DNA of 64,000 nt from Gemmatimonadota bacterium. Its GTDB lineage: Bacteria > Gemmatimonadota > Gemmatimonadetes > Longimicrobiales > Gaopeijiaceae. Made by a program: the position numbers and the translations under genes. The stretch is from NCBI GenBank assembly GCA_030428885.1, contig JAUIEJ010000008.1, forward strand, positions 186,001 through 250,000, given 5' to 3'. Position 1 is the stretch's first letter. Every line of letters begins with the position of its first letter. Under the pieces are notes generated by a model. The model was not told the DNA's origin. It worked only from the letters and a program-made list of their open reading frames with translations, and did no database searches. Positions 1 to 8,692 of this stretch are shown piece after piece.

Positions 1-1598
1 TCGGTGCCGACCCAGGGACCCGCGTAACGGTACTGGACGGGCTCCTGGAGCACGACGTCCACGTCCCCGGACCGGAAGGACACCTGGGCGAGGACGGACG
101 CGGGCGTGAAGGGGATCCCCAGGAGGCTTTCGTCGAGGATGTCGAAGCGATCGACGTCGTAGTTCCGCTTCCAGTAGGGCCGGCTGTAGGCCGCACCGGC
201 CGACACCTCGACCTGGAAGCCGCTGGAGAGCCGGTCGCCGGCTCCGATGGTCCCGCTCACGTCTCCAGTGCTGCGGAGCGTCCACCCGGCGGGGGTCACC
301 ACGTCGACGTTGGTGACGGCCAGGGCCTCGGGGCTCTGGTTGGCCACCACGAGGTCGACGTTGAACGTGCTGCCGGGCACCACCTCGCCGGCGTCGGCCC
401 GGGACTCCACGGCGATGCCGTGGGCCAGGGCGAGGGCGTGGGCGAACTGCTCCTCCTTGAGGGAAAGGCGGTGTTCGAGGTCGTACTTGGCGTCGTCGGA
501 CAGGGCGCTGGCCGCCACGTCCGCTCGAAGGGTCCGTACCGTGGACAGGCCGGCCCGGAGCGCGGGGAGCGTCGCCCACGGGGCGAGGGCGTCGTAGGCC
601 TCCTCGGCCTCGGCCACGTGCCCCTTCAACGTCTCGAGTCCCGCCAGGAAGGTGGCCGCCTGCGCTTCCTGGCCCTGGACGAAGGCCCGGTACCGATCGA
701 GGCCCATGTCGATGCCGTCGAAGAGATCGTTCTCCCGCTCTTCGGTCTCGATGGACGCGTTCTCCAGGAACCAGCGCGACACCGCCTCACCGGGCATTCC
801 CCGGAGCTGGGACATGGACTGGCAGCGGTGCATGGTCCGCGCCTCCGTGCCCATCTGGGCATAGGTGCGGCCCAGGACGGGATCGTAGACGCCGGTGTTC
901 ATCCGGACGACGCCGGCCGGGAGACCATCGTTCGAGGCTCCGAACCCCATGCCCATCCCGCCGAATCGCTCGTACATCTTGACGACCTGCCAGGGGCGTA
1001 GGCCGTCCCGGAGCTGTTCGGGAAACCGGTCGGGGTCCGCGGCGGCTTCGAACGCCTCGCGGGTGAGGCGTCCGGAGGTCTGGTGGTGCTGGCCGCCGCC
1101 CTCGCCGGTGGTGGGCAGATGGGTCACCACGTCGGGCCGCACGGTCCGGATGATCCGGACGACGTCGGCCAGGATCTCTTCCTTGCCCCACTTCTCCAGG
1201 GTCTCTTCGACGCTGAAGGAGTACCCGAATTCGTACGCGCGGGTGAAGTACTGCTCCGCGCCGTCGATGCGGTGCATCGCCATGAGTTCGGCGCTGCGCA
1301 GGATGCCCAGGGCCTCGAGGATCTCGGGCCCGATCTCGTTCTGTCCGCCGTCGCCCCGGGTGACCGTCAGGAGCGACGTCCGGAGGCCTCGCCCCCGGTT
1401 GAGCATGACGAGCAGGCCGTTGTTTTCGTCGTCGGGGTGGGCCGTGACCTCCATGTAGCTCGCGCCGGCTCCGAGCTGACGGATGGCCAGGGCCAGTCCG
1501 GTGGCGCCTTTGTCCAGTGGAATGGGTTCGAGCTGCGCATGCGCCGCCACGGGCGCCAGCAGAACCGCGAGGAATAGAGTCGAGATGAGACGCTTCAC
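1..1598 (-). CDS. PIG-L family deacetylase, secreted (C-terminus beyond window edge)
   Basis: The visible 532 codons begin with a GTG at 1598, preceded by GGAGG at good spacing, and run off the left edge. Residues 1-21 form a signal peptide ending in AAHAQ. The PIG-L/LmbE zinc-binding signature AHPDDEN lies near residue 52, and a second conserved HxxH-type region (THLPTTGEGGGQHHQ) near residue 140. The family uses zinc to remove N-acyl groups from sugars or related substrates. The long C-terminal part looks beta-rich, as in the long PIG-L proteins that carry an Ig-like NEW3 domain, but the substrate cannot be told. The signal peptide places it outside the cytoplasm. It is transcribed in the same direction as the upstream ADOP gene with a 132-bp gap, so an operon is possible but not shown. 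Confidence 0.85.
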   Translation of the reverse strand, partial: MKRLISTLFLAVLLAPVAAHAQLEPIPLDKGATGLALAIRQLGAGASYMEVTAHPDDENNGLLVMLNRGRGLRTSLLTVTRGDGGQNEIGPEILEALGILRSAELMAMHRIDGAEQYFTRAYEFGYSFSVEETLEKWGKEEILADVVRIIRTVRPDVVTHLPTTGEGGGQHHQTSGRLTREAFEAAADPDRFPEQLRDGLRPWQVVKMYERFGGMGMGFGASNDGLPAGVVRMNTGVYDPVLGRTYAQMGTEARTMHRCQSMSQLRGMPGEAVSRWFLENASIETEERENDLFDGIDMGLDRYRAFVQGQEAQAATFLAGLETLKGHVAEAEEAYDALAPWATLPALRAGLSTVRTLRADVAASALSDDAKYDLEHRLSLKEEQFAHALALAHGIAVESRADAGEVVPGSTFNVDLVVANQSPEALAVTNVDVVTPAGWTLRSTGDVSGTIGAGDRLSSGFQVEVSAGAAYSRPYWKRNYDVDRFDILDESLLGIPFTPASVLAQVSFRSGDVDVVLQEPVQYRYAGPWVGT

Positions 1599-1730
1599 GA
1601 CGCGACCTCCATATGATGTATACGATTTGCTGCAGTATGCTTCTCCCGCATCCCGCCAGCAAGTACAGGGAACGAGCCCCGGCGTCCCGGTCGAGGCGGG
1701 TTCTGGAGGGGAGGAGATCGGCCGTCGGGA

Positions 1731-4412
1731 TCACTCGGCCCGCAGGGCCTCCCGGGGGTCGGTCCGCACCGCCCGACGGGTGGGGAGCCAGGCGGCCAGC
1801 AGTCCCACGGAGCCCAGGATCAGCGTCGTGACGAGGAGTGTGGCCGGGTCCCACGGTCGGACGCCGAAGAGGAGCCCCGCCAGGGTGCGGCCCGCCAGGA
1901 GCGCGGCCCCCACGCCCGTCACCAACCCCAGGGCGAGGAGGCGGGCCGTGTGGCCGACCACCATGCCGGTCAGGTCGCGGCCCGAGGCTCCCAGTGCGGC
2001 TCGGATGCCGATCTCCCGCACCCGGGAGTGGACGGCGTAGCTCAACACGCCGTAGATGCCGGCGGCCGCCACCACCAGCGCCAGAAGGGCGAACACCGCT
2101 CCGATGAGGGAGGCGGCCCGGGGTCGCGCCACCGTCTCGGCCATGAGGGCGTCGAGGGACCGGAGGTCGGCCACCGGAACGTCCCGGTCCAGGGCCGACA
2201 CCGCGGCCCGCACCCCTGCGGCGACGGTGGCCGGATCCCCCACGGTCCGGATCACCACGGACATGCGTCGCTGGGGGAGGGCACCCCACGGCACGTAGAA
2301 GAGGGGCTCGGTGGGTGCGTGGTAGCCGTCGTCGCGGACGTCGCCCACCACGGCCGTCACCACCAGGGACAGCGGTTCGCTCCAGTCGAGACGGAAGGTG
2401 GCGCCGAGGGGATCGGCGTCGGGCCAGGTGCGGGCGGCGAAGGCGTCGTTGACCACCACCGGCACGGGCCGGTCCACCTCCCACGCCGAGGGCGGCATCG
2501 TTCCCGATCGGTGCGGGATGCCCATCACCTGGAAGTAGTCCGGCGTCACGATGCGGTACTCGGAGCGGGGAGGCGCCGTGGGATCCACCTCCCGGTCGTC
2601 GAACCCGAGTCCGGTCCACCGGTTCTCGGTGGTGAAGGGAAGGTCCGAGACCAGGGCCACGGCCTCCACCCCGGGCACGGCGGCGACGGTCGCGCGGAGT
2701 TCCCGGAACCACGCCCCCAGCGCCTCCGCTCCCCGGCGGTCCGGGGGCGCCGACACCGTGAACGCCACCCGGTCCCGGACGTCGAAGCCCGGCGGGACCG
2801 ACACCAGTTCGGTGAAGGACCGGGTGAGGAGTCCCCCGATCACCAGGAGCGCCGTGGCCAATCCCACCTGGCCCACGACCAGGAGGTCGCGCAGCCGGGA
2901 AGAACGTCGGCCTCTCCCCCCGCGCACCCCCCCGTGCACCAGGGCCTCCCGGAGATCGGCCCGGGCCGCCGAACGGGCCATGGGCAGGCCGAAGAGGAGT
3001 CCCCCGGCCACCCCCACGAGGAGCGTGAACGCCACCACGGCACCATCGACCTCCACGTCGACCAGCCCGGAGAAGTACCGGCTCTGCACGGCCTGGAGCG
3101 CGCCGGACCCCGCCTGGACCAGGAGCATGCCCAGCGCGCCACCGGCCAACGCCAGCACCACTCCCTCCACGAGAAGCTGGCGCACCAGCCGGCCCCGACC
3201 CGATCCCAGGGCCGCCCGCACCGCGAACTCCCGGCGACGTTCCTCACCCCGGGCCAGGGTGAGATTGGCCACGTTGGCGCACACGATGGCGAACACGGCG
3301 GCGCCGGCGGCGAGGAGCAGCCACAGGGTGGGGCGGACGTCGCTCATGAGGTACTCGTCGAGGGTCCGCACCAGGATCGAACGTCCGCCGTTGTCCTCGG
3401 GGTGGGCGGCCGTGAGACGGGCGCCCAGGGCGTCCATCTCGGCCCGGGCCTGGGCCACGTCCACGCCGGGCGCCAGCCGGGCCACGGTGCGGAGGTACCG
3501 GGAATCGAAATCGTCGCGAGAGGCCTCGAGGCGCTGGGGGCGCCACAGTTCGGTGGCTTGCCAGGTGAGGGTGCGTTCGGGTTGGCGGAAGGAGGGCGGG
3601 AGCACCCCCGTCACCGTGTGGGGCGTGCCGTCGACCCGGATGCTCCGGCCCACCACGCCGGGATCGGCCCCGTAGCGGCGGGTCCACAGTCCGTGGCTCA
3701 ACACGACCAGGCGTCCGTCGGCCGCTTCGGTGGAGGCCTCGTCGAAGAGGGTGCCCAGGGCGGCCCCCACGCCCAGCACTTCGAAGAAGTGGGGGGCCAC
3801 GACGCTTCCGTTGACTCGTTCCGCCGGTCCCTCGTCTCCCGAGAGGGTGGCGAAGTCCACGTTGAAGGCGGCCACATCGGCGAACGACGCGGCCTGCTCC
3901 CGCCAGGCGAAGTAGTTGCCGGGAGCCACCGTGGTCACGTCCATGCTGTTCCGGTCGGTCTCCCAGATCAGGACGATCCCGTCGGGGTCGTCGTAGGGCA
4001 GCGGTGTGAGAAAGTGGGCGTCCAGGAGGGTGAACACGGCCGAGTTGGCCCCGATGCCCAGCGCCAGCGTTCCCACGGCCACCGTGGTGAACGCCGGGCG
4101 TCGCCCGAGCTGCCGGAGGGCGTGTCGTACGTCGCGGAGTCCGTCGTCCAGCAGTCCCATGGTCCCCTCCTCCCAGGTTCGTGTGGTGGGCCACCGTGGC
4201 GCGCGGAGCGCCCAGCCCCATGCCTGCCGCCGGTACCACCATCGGGCGGCCGATTCGCCCCGCTCCCCGCGCCGTCGACGGAATCCCTCCCCGAGTTCGC
4301 CGAGAATCACGAGGGCCTCATCGCGGCCCATGCGGAATGTCAGCGCCCGAGCCAGGATCCAGCGCGCGAGCGTCGGAGGGCGGGGGCCTCCGGAGGCCGG
4401 CCCGTCGGTCAC
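1731..4412 (-). CDS. ADOP-type ABC transporter permease (FtsX/MacB family)
   Basis: 893 aa. The N-terminal 80 residues resemble the permease prefix domain of acidobacterial duplicated orphan permeases. It is followed by two MacB_PCD-FtsX repeats, with the first TM near residue 105 (motif LALGIGANSAVFTLLD), an FtsX bundle around residues 365-500 and a second FtsX bundle in the last 130 residues (GIYGVLSYAVHSRVREIGIR, then TDPREALRAE). Such proteins lack a dedicated ATPase gene beside them; their role is uncertain, with macrolide or lipoprotein-like export often proposed. Translation starts at a GTG that overlaps the PadR stop codon as GTGA (4409-4412), so the two genes are translationally coupled. 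That pairing is the usual ADOP arrangement and suggests PadR control. Confidence 0.9.
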   Translation of the reverse strand: MTDGPASGGPRPPTLARWILARALTFRMGRDEALVILGELGEGFRRRRGERGESAARWWYRRQAWGWALRAPRWPTTRTWEEGTMGLLDDGLRDVRHALRQLGRRPAFTTVAVGTLALGIGANSAVFTLLDAHFLTPLPYDDPDGIVLIWETDRNSMDVTTVAPGNYFAWREQAASFADVAAFNVDFATLSGDEGPAERVNGSVVAPHFFEVLGVGAALGTLFDEASTEAADGRLVVLSHGLWTRRYGADPGVVGRSIRVDGTPHTVTGVLPPSFRQPERTLTWQATELWRPQRLEASRDDFDSRYLRTVARLAPGVDVAQARAEMDALGARLTAAHPEDNGGRSILVRTLDEYLMSDVRPTLWLLLAAGAAVFAIVCANVANLTLARGEERRREFAVRAALGSGRGRLVRQLLVEGVVLALAGGALGMLLVQAGSGALQAVQSRYFSGLVDVEVDGAVVAFTLLVGVAGGLLFGLPMARSAARADLREALVHGGVRGGRGRRSSRLRDLLVVGQVGLATALLVIGGLLTRSFTELVSVPPGFDVRDRVAFTVSAPPDRRGAEALGAWFRELRATVAAVPGVEAVALVSDLPFTTENRWTGLGFDDREVDPTAPPRSEYRIVTPDYFQVMGIPHRSGTMPPSAWEVDRPVPVVVNDAFAARTWPDADPLGATFRLDWSEPLSLVVTAVVGDVRDDGYHAPTEPLFYVPWGALPQRRMSVVIRTVGDPATVAAGVRAAVSALDRDVPVADLRSLDALMAETVARPRAASLIGAVFALLALVVAAAGIYGVLSYAVHSRVREIGIRAALGASGRDLTGMVVGHTARLLALGLVTGVGAALLAGRTLAGLLFGVRPWDPATLLVTTLILGSVGLLAAWLPTRRAVRTDPREALRAE

Positions 4413-4741
4413 GGGCCCTCGTCCAGGACCGGCTCCAGCCCCTCCCAGAGGGCCAGGTAGCTTCGGCGGGCCGCCTTCAGCGGATCCAGGGCGGCTTCGG
4501 TGAGGGCAAACCAGCGGCGCGGATACGGCTCGCCGCTCTGGTCGGGGGTCTCGAGCCGGGAGCGGAGCATCCCCTTCGATTCGAGGCGCCGGAGGGCGAT
4601 GTAGACCGCGGACGTCGCCACCTCCCGGCCGGTGCGCGCCTCGAGCTCGGCCACCACTGGAACCGAATACGACTCCCGCCCCTGGCGCAGGATCACCAGA
4701 AGCACCTGGTGTTCGAATTCTCCAAGACCGGTCCGGCCCAT
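4409..4741 (-). CDS. PadR family transcriptional regulator
   Basis: 110 aa winged-helix regulator. The open frame extends upstream to 4828, but the ATG at 4741 is preferred: AAGGAG lies seven bases upstream and the protein then begins with MGRTGLGEFEHQVLLVIL, the normal start of ADOP-linked PadR proteins. Helix-turn-helix and wing occupy residues 8-85 (TSAVYIALRRLESKGML is the recognition region), and the short C-terminal helix fits the small PadR subfamily. It overlaps the permease start by four bases. It probably represses its own operon from the palindromes just upstream at 4786-4811. Confidence 0.9.
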   Translation of the reverse strand: MGRTGLGEFEHQVLLVILRQGRESYSVPVVAELEARTGREVATSAVYIALRRLESKGMLRSRLETPDQSGEPYPRRWFALTEAALDPLKAARRSYLALWEGLEPVLDEGP

Positions 4742-4785
4742 GGGCGTCTCCTTCGCGGCGGTCCCCGCGTTTCGTAGACTCACAG

Positions 4786-4811
4786 CGCTATAGTATAGCG
4801 TTGTAATACTA
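4786..4811. promoter_or_regulatory. Overlapping palindromes between padR and the AraC-type gene, probable PadR operator
   Basis: Two AT-rich inverted repeats stand out in the GC-rich divergent intergenic region. The first is CGCTATA-g-TATAGCG at 4786-4800, a perfect dyad of seven-base arms around one base. The second is TAGTAT (4791-4796) with ATACTA (4806-4811), separated by nine bases and sharing sequence with the first. The site lies 45-70 bases upstream of the padR start and 35-60 bases upstream of the AraC-type gene, so one protein bound here could affect both promoters. PadR proteins bind dyads of this type; assignment to this PadR is an inference. Confidence 0.6.
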
Positions 4812-4845
4812 GCAGACGGCCCGAGCACGCCAGAGGTTGGAATCC

Positions 4846-5760
4846 ATGGAGGAACGCCGCCGGGACGCCTACGCCCTTCGCTTCGCCGCCGTGCTGGACC
4901 ACGTGCGTACCCATCCCGACGGCGATCTGCGCCTCGAGTCCCTGGCCCGCCTCGCCCACTTCTCGCCGTACCATTTCCATCGGGTGTTCACCGCCGTGGT
5001 GGGCGAAACGGTGGCGGTCTTCGTGCGTCGGGCTCGCCTGGAGCGGGCGGTGCAACTGATGCGGGCCGCCCCCGGTCGAGCCCTGGGCTCCATCGCCCTC
5101 GACGCCGGCTTCTCGTCGGCGTCGGATTTCGGGCGTGCGTTCCGGCGCCACTACGGGCGGGCCCCGAGCCGATGGAATCGACGGGATCCCCTGGTGTTCC
5201 GGGCCGGGGACGACGAGCCCGACGTCGATCACGGTCCCCATCGCGACCTCATCGCCCGGGACGCCGGCGATGCGCCCCACGTGGACCTCGTCGACCTCGA
5301 GGCGCGGCGGCTGGCCTTCGTCCGCGTGCGTCGCCCGTTCGAGCCCGGGGCGCTGCAGAACGGCTACGCACGCCTGCGCCAGTGGCTGGCCCGGCGGGAA
5401 GTCGGCGAAGCGCCGGGCCGACTCTGGGGCATGAGCTGGGACGACGTGGACGTCACTCCCCCCGATCGGATCCGGTACGACCTGGCCTGCCCCGTGCCCG
5501 ACGACGTCGAGGCCGCGGAGGGGGTGGGGGTACGGGAGAGCCCGGCGCTGCGCGTCGCCGCGGCTCCGGCTCGGGGCGATCTGGCCCGGGTGGCCCGGGT
5601 GTGGCATCACCTCTACCACCGCTGGCTTCCCACGTCGCGGTACGAACCGGCCCACCATCCGGCCTTCGAGCGCTACCACGCCTGGCCCGACACCATGGAC
5701 GCCGAACGGTGGGATCTGGAGTGCTGCGTTCCCGTGGTGTCCCTTCGGCGGGGCGTGTAG
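4846..5760 (+). CDS. AraC family regulator with GyrI-like effector-binding domain
   Basis: 304 aa. Residues 10-115 are a double helix-turn-helix of the AraC type (LARLAHFSPYHFHRVFTAVV and the second helix DAGFSSASDFGRAFRRHYG). Residues 145-300 match the GyrI-like/SoxS-Rob effector domain, which binds small amphipathic molecules, so this is probably a drug- or stress-sensing activator. The ATG at 4846 follows AGAGG at nine bases; a TTG at 4837 is a possible alternative start. The gene diverges from padR over the palindromic region. Its target is unknown; the neighbouring ADOP permease is a candidate. Confidence 0.88.
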   Translation: MEERRRDAYALRFAAVLDHVRTHPDGDLRLESLARLAHFSPYHFHRVFTAVVGETVAVFVRRARLERAVQLMRAAPGRALGSIALDAGFSSASDFGRAFRRHYGRAPSRWNRRDPLVFRAGDDEPDVDHGPHRDLIARDAGDAPHVDLVDLEARRLAFVRVRRPFEPGALQNGYARLRQWLARREVGEAPGRLWGMSWDDVDVTPPDRIRYDLACPVPDDVEAAEGVGVRESPALRVAAAPARGDLARVARVWHHLYHRWLPTSRYEPAHHPAFERYHAWPDTMDAERWDLECCVPVVSLRRGV

Positions 5761-5839
5761 ATCCGCAAGAATCGTCGAACGCCTGCGGCGGAGGAGCGCT
5801 ACCTTCGTGGGCCGCCCCCACCCCGACAGGAGTCCCACG

Positions 5840-6298
5840 ATGTCCGAACGCCGCCCCGATTCCCCCTCCGTGCTCGCTCGAGGCGTCGGGCGTTGGGAGG
5901 GCACCGAGCGCCTCGCGCCGGCTCCGTGGGCCCCCGATGGTCTCGACGCCGTGGGCACCACCCACGGCTACCCCATCCTGGGGGGGCAGGGCCTGGCGTC
6001 GGACTACGTTCAGACGGTGAACGGAGAGGTGACCCTCACCGCCCACACCGTGATCCGAACCGATGGTGACGGGGGACTCCGCATGTACTTCCACAGCGAG
6101 CCGGGCGGAGCACCGACGGAGATGGTGGGCCGGGTGGAGGGAGACGCCCTGATGTTCGAGGGACCGGGGCCCGGAGGCCGGATGCGGCAGACCATGCGCT
6201 ACGGCGAGGACTGGATGGAGGTCGTCTCGGAGTCCCGGAGCGAGTCCGACCACACCTGGCAGCCCGTGTTCGAGGGGCGGTACGAACGGGTGGAGTGA
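5840..6298 (+). CDS. DUF1579-like protein
   Basis: 152 aa, with ATG at 5840 behind AGGAG at eight bases. The GRWEGTERL segment near residue 17 and the run of short beta strands, ending with FEGRYERVE, resemble the DUF1579 beta-barrel-like family, whose biochemical function is unknown. There is no signal peptide or membrane segment, so it is probably cytoplasmic. It follows the AraC-type gene by 80 bases on the same strand and could be co-transcribed or be its target. Confidence 0.7.
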   Translation: MSERRPDSPSVLARGVGRWEGTERLAPAPWAPDGLDAVGTTHGYPILGGQGLASDYVQTVNGEVTLTAHTVIRTDGDGGLRMYFHSEPGGAPTEMVGRVEGDALMFEGPGPGGRMRQTMRYGEDWMEVVSESRSESDHTWQPVFEGRYERVE

Positions 6299-6457
6299 GA
6301 ACGAGGCTTGACGCTGGTGTGTAGGCACTTCCTGGCCGCGGGAACGGTGGCTCGTCCGCGGACCTCGCCGGCGATGCGGAGGTACGAAGAGAAGCGTCAC
6401 TCAGGAGGTCAGCCCCGGTCGCCGACCTTCCCGCTCACGCCCATCGGGAGATTGACC

Positions 6458-6973
6458 TTGTGCGCCGTCTCGCGAGCCACGACCCTCGCTGCGTTGATCT
6501 TCTCCCTGGTCACGTTGGGCTGTTCCGAGCCGGCGCGACCCACGGACGGGACCGATCCTGAATCCGAGTCCGACCCATCTGGTCTCCCCTCGCACGTCGT
6601 CGTAGACATCGGGGTGGCACTGGGCATGTTGGACGGGTTCGGTTCGTTCACTCTCCCGCTGGTGTACCCCGATGGCGACTATCTGGGCGACCTGCGGTCG
6701 GCCGCCCTTCAGGCCGTGTATGGTGATGTGGGGCTGAACCTGGGGCTGCTCTCTCACGGCGTTACGGAGACCCCCGCCGATGCCATCGATCCTTGGACGG
6801 CACGGCGCAACGACAATGCGGACCCAGAGGTCATGAATCCCGCAGGGTTCAACGGGTCGTCGATCGAGACGATGCGGCGAGCGGTGTTGGCTCCCGCGAC
6901 GACACTCAACCCCCGCGCAACGGTCGTCCCCACGCCGAAAGCCCAGAACGAGAGGGCCTGGGCGGCCTGGTAG
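6458..6973 (+). pseudogene. 5' fragment of a GH30-like secreted glycoside hydrolase
   Basis: The frame starts best at TTG 6458, with GGGAG seven bases upstream, and encodes a lipoprotein-type signal (FSLVTLGCS). This is followed by a segment typical of the GH30 catalytic domain N-terminus: MLDGFGSF, then YGDVGLNLGLLSHGVTETPA and RRNDNADPEVMNPAGFN. At about 6880 (after SSIETMRR) the similarity to that fold stops and the frame runs 31 more codons of unrelated sequence to a TAG. A complete GH30 enzyme is several hundred residues longer, so this is a 3'-truncated remnant. The GH30 assignment is from motif memory and needs a search. The unrelated tail is the antisense of the fragment that follows. 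Confidence 0.6.
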
Positions 6974-7264
6974 ACGGGTGCCAGCAGCAGGTGGGTCTTG
7001 GAAACACCGCTGCTCGGGTCGACCGTCGAAAAGAGGACCCACTGTCGGCTGATCTCGGTCCATCGACCTTCGTCCGCGATCCAGCTCGAGTAGCTGGGGT
7101 CCGCTCCCAGAAAAGCGACCCGGAGGACGACGCCCAACTCCACCGACGCGATTGCGAAGAACCACCACCGACCCGGGTGCCGCGGGCGGGCGAGGGCGCC
7201 GTGAGAGGGAGGGAAGGGCAGCGTGGCCAGTGTGAGACGACGATGCAGATGTCGGCGCGACGCT
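6881..7264 (-). pseudogene. Fragment of an ArnT-like (GT39-type) membrane glycosyltransferase
   Basis: Read on the minus strand, the frame opens after a TGA at about 7265. It gives a hydrophobic first segment (RWWFFAIASVELGVVLRVA), a conserved acidic loop (SWIADEGRWTEISRQW) and another TM-like stretch (YQAAQALSFWAFGVGTTVA), the order seen at the N-terminus of polyisoprenyl-phosphate-dependent glycosyltransferases. Only GTG 7143 offers a canonical start and it has no ribosome binding site. After about residue NTARR (near 6880) the frame becomes the antisense of the GH30-like fragment. It is therefore truncated at both ends and almost certainly not functional. Confidence 0.55.
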
Positions 7265-7335
7265 CACGGGCTCACCCGGGGTCGCATGAGTCGCGGGATG
7301 GTTCGGGAAGATCGGTCAAGTCAAGAGGCGGAGCC

Positions 7336-7905
7336 CTACTCCGGGGTGCCGGGGAACTCGGGAACCGCCCGTCGCTCCGCCTCTTCAGGCGTGCGGGCGA
7401 CGCCGTTCTCCCGGATGTCCGCGATCAACCACTCCATCTCCTTGATCTCCCGCCGCTGGGCCTCGATGATCGCGTGGGCGAGTTCGCGCACACGCGGGTC
7501 CTCGATGCGCGCCCGCTCGCTGGTGAGAATCGCGATGGAGTGGTGGGGAATCATGCCCTCCATGTAGTCCACGCCCGACACCGTGACCTGGGAACGCACG
7601 AGTCCGACGCCTCCACCGAGGAGAAGAAGCGCCAGCGCCACGAGTCCCATGTTCCACCGGGAGTCCCGATACATGTGCAGCATGAACCCCAGCATGACGA
7701 GGATCATGCCGCCGCCCATGATCAGCGCCATGAAGAGCCGGGTTTCGCTGAACCACGCGTGGTCGATGAGCTGGTGGGAATGCAGGTACATCAGGAAGAA
7801 CATGACCACCATGGAGGTGGCGATCATGGCCAGGAAGCGAAGGTACTTCGACCCGTCGGTGGTCTCGCCACCGGACGAGGACGCTGCGGTTTGGTCGGTC
7901 TGCAT
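7336..7905 (-). CDS. Membrane protein with C-terminal DUF305 domain
   Basis: 189 aa, ATG 7905 behind GGGAG at eight bases. Three TM segments lie in residues 18-105 (FLAMIATSMVVMFFLMYL first). They are followed by a DUF305 domain with the hallmark DYMEGMIPHHSIAILTS and a helical ALAxxI...EIxEMEWLI tail. DUF305 proteins are ferritin-like helical bundles, often found beside copper and silver resistance genes and thought to bind metal outside the cytoplasm. The gene diverges from the Spy-like gene at 8082. A close relative, fused to an NTF2-like domain, lies at 44681-45637. Confidence 0.85.
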   Translation of the reverse strand: MQTDQTAASSSGGETTDGSKYLRFLAMIATSMVVMFFLMYLHSHQLIDHAWFSETRLFMALIMGGGMILVMLGFMLHMYRDSRWNMGLVALALLLLGGGVGLVRSQVTVSGVDYMEGMIPHHSIAILTSERARIEDPRVRELAHAIIEAQRREIKEMEWLIADIRENGVARTPEEAERRAVPEFPGTPE

Positions 7906-8081
7906 CGATCGAACTCCCCAAATGAAGCGAAGAAGGCCGTTTCCCACGAACCGAGGCGCAACACTCGTGCCATAGCCGACCGGATGAAGGGGCCGTAATC
8001 CGGATTTCACCGGGGATTCATCCCCTGCACGATACGATGGTGGCGCAAGACGACTGACGCATCTGAAACGAGGGACTCCAA

Positions 8082-8609
8082 GTGATAAAGACACACAGCA
8101 TCTGGGCGGCGGCGACCGTGGCGCTGCTCGCCACTGGTTCGGTGCAGGCGCAGCAACACGACCACTCCGGAAACGCCGGCGCGCCTGCTTCTTCGATGCA
8201 CCCCGGAGAGGGCATGATCTGCATGGGCATGGTGCCTCTTCCGTCGATGCTCGTCTGCGCCCGGGATGCGCTCGGCCTGACCGACGAGCAGGCGACGGCC
8301 CTTGCGGAGTTGGCGTCGGAGTTCGACGTGGAGCACGGCGACCACATGGTGAAACACATGCAGGAACGACGCGCCGCGCAGGATGCCCTCGCCGGCGGCG
8401 ATCTCGAGGTCTACGAACGCCACCTGCGGGCCGTGGCGGACCACATGGTGCAGGCCCACCTCGCGATGACGGAGGTTTCGCAGCGGGCCAGGGCCCTTCT
8501 CACGGCGGACCAGATCGACCAACTGGAGCGCTCGATGGCCATGATGGGCCATATGAGAGGAGGGATGTCGGGAATGATGCGAGGGCATCAGCCCGGTTCC
8601 GGCCACTGA
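8082..8609 (+). CDS. Spy/CpxP-like periplasmic protein, Met- and His-rich
   Basis: 175 aa from GTG 8082 (GAGGG eight bases upstream). Residues 1-23 are a signal peptide ending in VQAQ. The mature part has HDH and MICMGM near its start, a long helical middle with LTDEQATALAELASEF (the LTxxQ theme of the Spy/CpxP fold) and a tail rich in Met and His (MAMMGHMRGGMSGMMRGH). The family contains periplasmic chaperones or metal-sensing adaptors. The Met/His-rich ends and the copper context suggest copper or silver binding in the periplasm. Upstream, TTCA at 8006 and 8017 are an incomplete version of the copper-module operator described elsewhere. Confidence 0.75.
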   Translation: MIKTHSIWAAATVALLATGSVQAQQHDHSGNAGAPASSMHPGEGMICMGMVPLPSMLVCARDALGLTDEQATALAELASEFDVEHGDHMVKHMQERRAAQDALAGGDLEVYERHLRAVADHMVQAHLAMTEVSQRARALLTADQIDQLERSMAMMGHMRGGMSGMMRGHQPGSGH

Positions 8610-8631
8610 TTCCCCGGGCGACTTTCAGCTC

Positions 8632-8669
8632 GAAGCGCCCTGCTCCTCGCGATGGGAGCAGGGCGCTTC
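8632..8669. terminator. Perfect 15-bp hairpin between convergent genes
   Basis: Arms 8632-8646 and 8655-8669 pair perfectly over fifteen bases (beginning GAAGCGCCC) around an eight-base loop. The plus strand continues into a short T-rich TTCT stretch. The hairpin lies between the ends of the convergent Spy-like gene (8609) and the TlpA-like gene (8693), so it probably terminates transcription in both directions. Confidence 0.85.
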
Positions 8670-8692
8670 TTCTATGTCTGGTCCGTAGGTGC

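Noticed and set aside
1950-4460. Plus-strand open frame of 836 codons opposite the ADOP gene
   Set aside because: Shadow frame of a GC-rich gene: Gly/His/Arg/Pro-rich translation with no domain, while the minus strand encodes a clear FtsX-type permease.
6308-7143. A single intact secreted protein or an intact membrane protein in this stretch
   Set aside because: Each frame matches a different family up to about 6880 and then becomes the antisense of the other, so two truncated genes explain it better.
7985-8044. Further copper-module operator between the divergent DUF305 and Spy-like genes
   Set aside because: TTCA at 8006 and 8017 with a degenerate TAAT at 7996 keep the spacing, but the third half-site is missing and no CATnCT-like hexamer is in place, so it is not listed as a full site.
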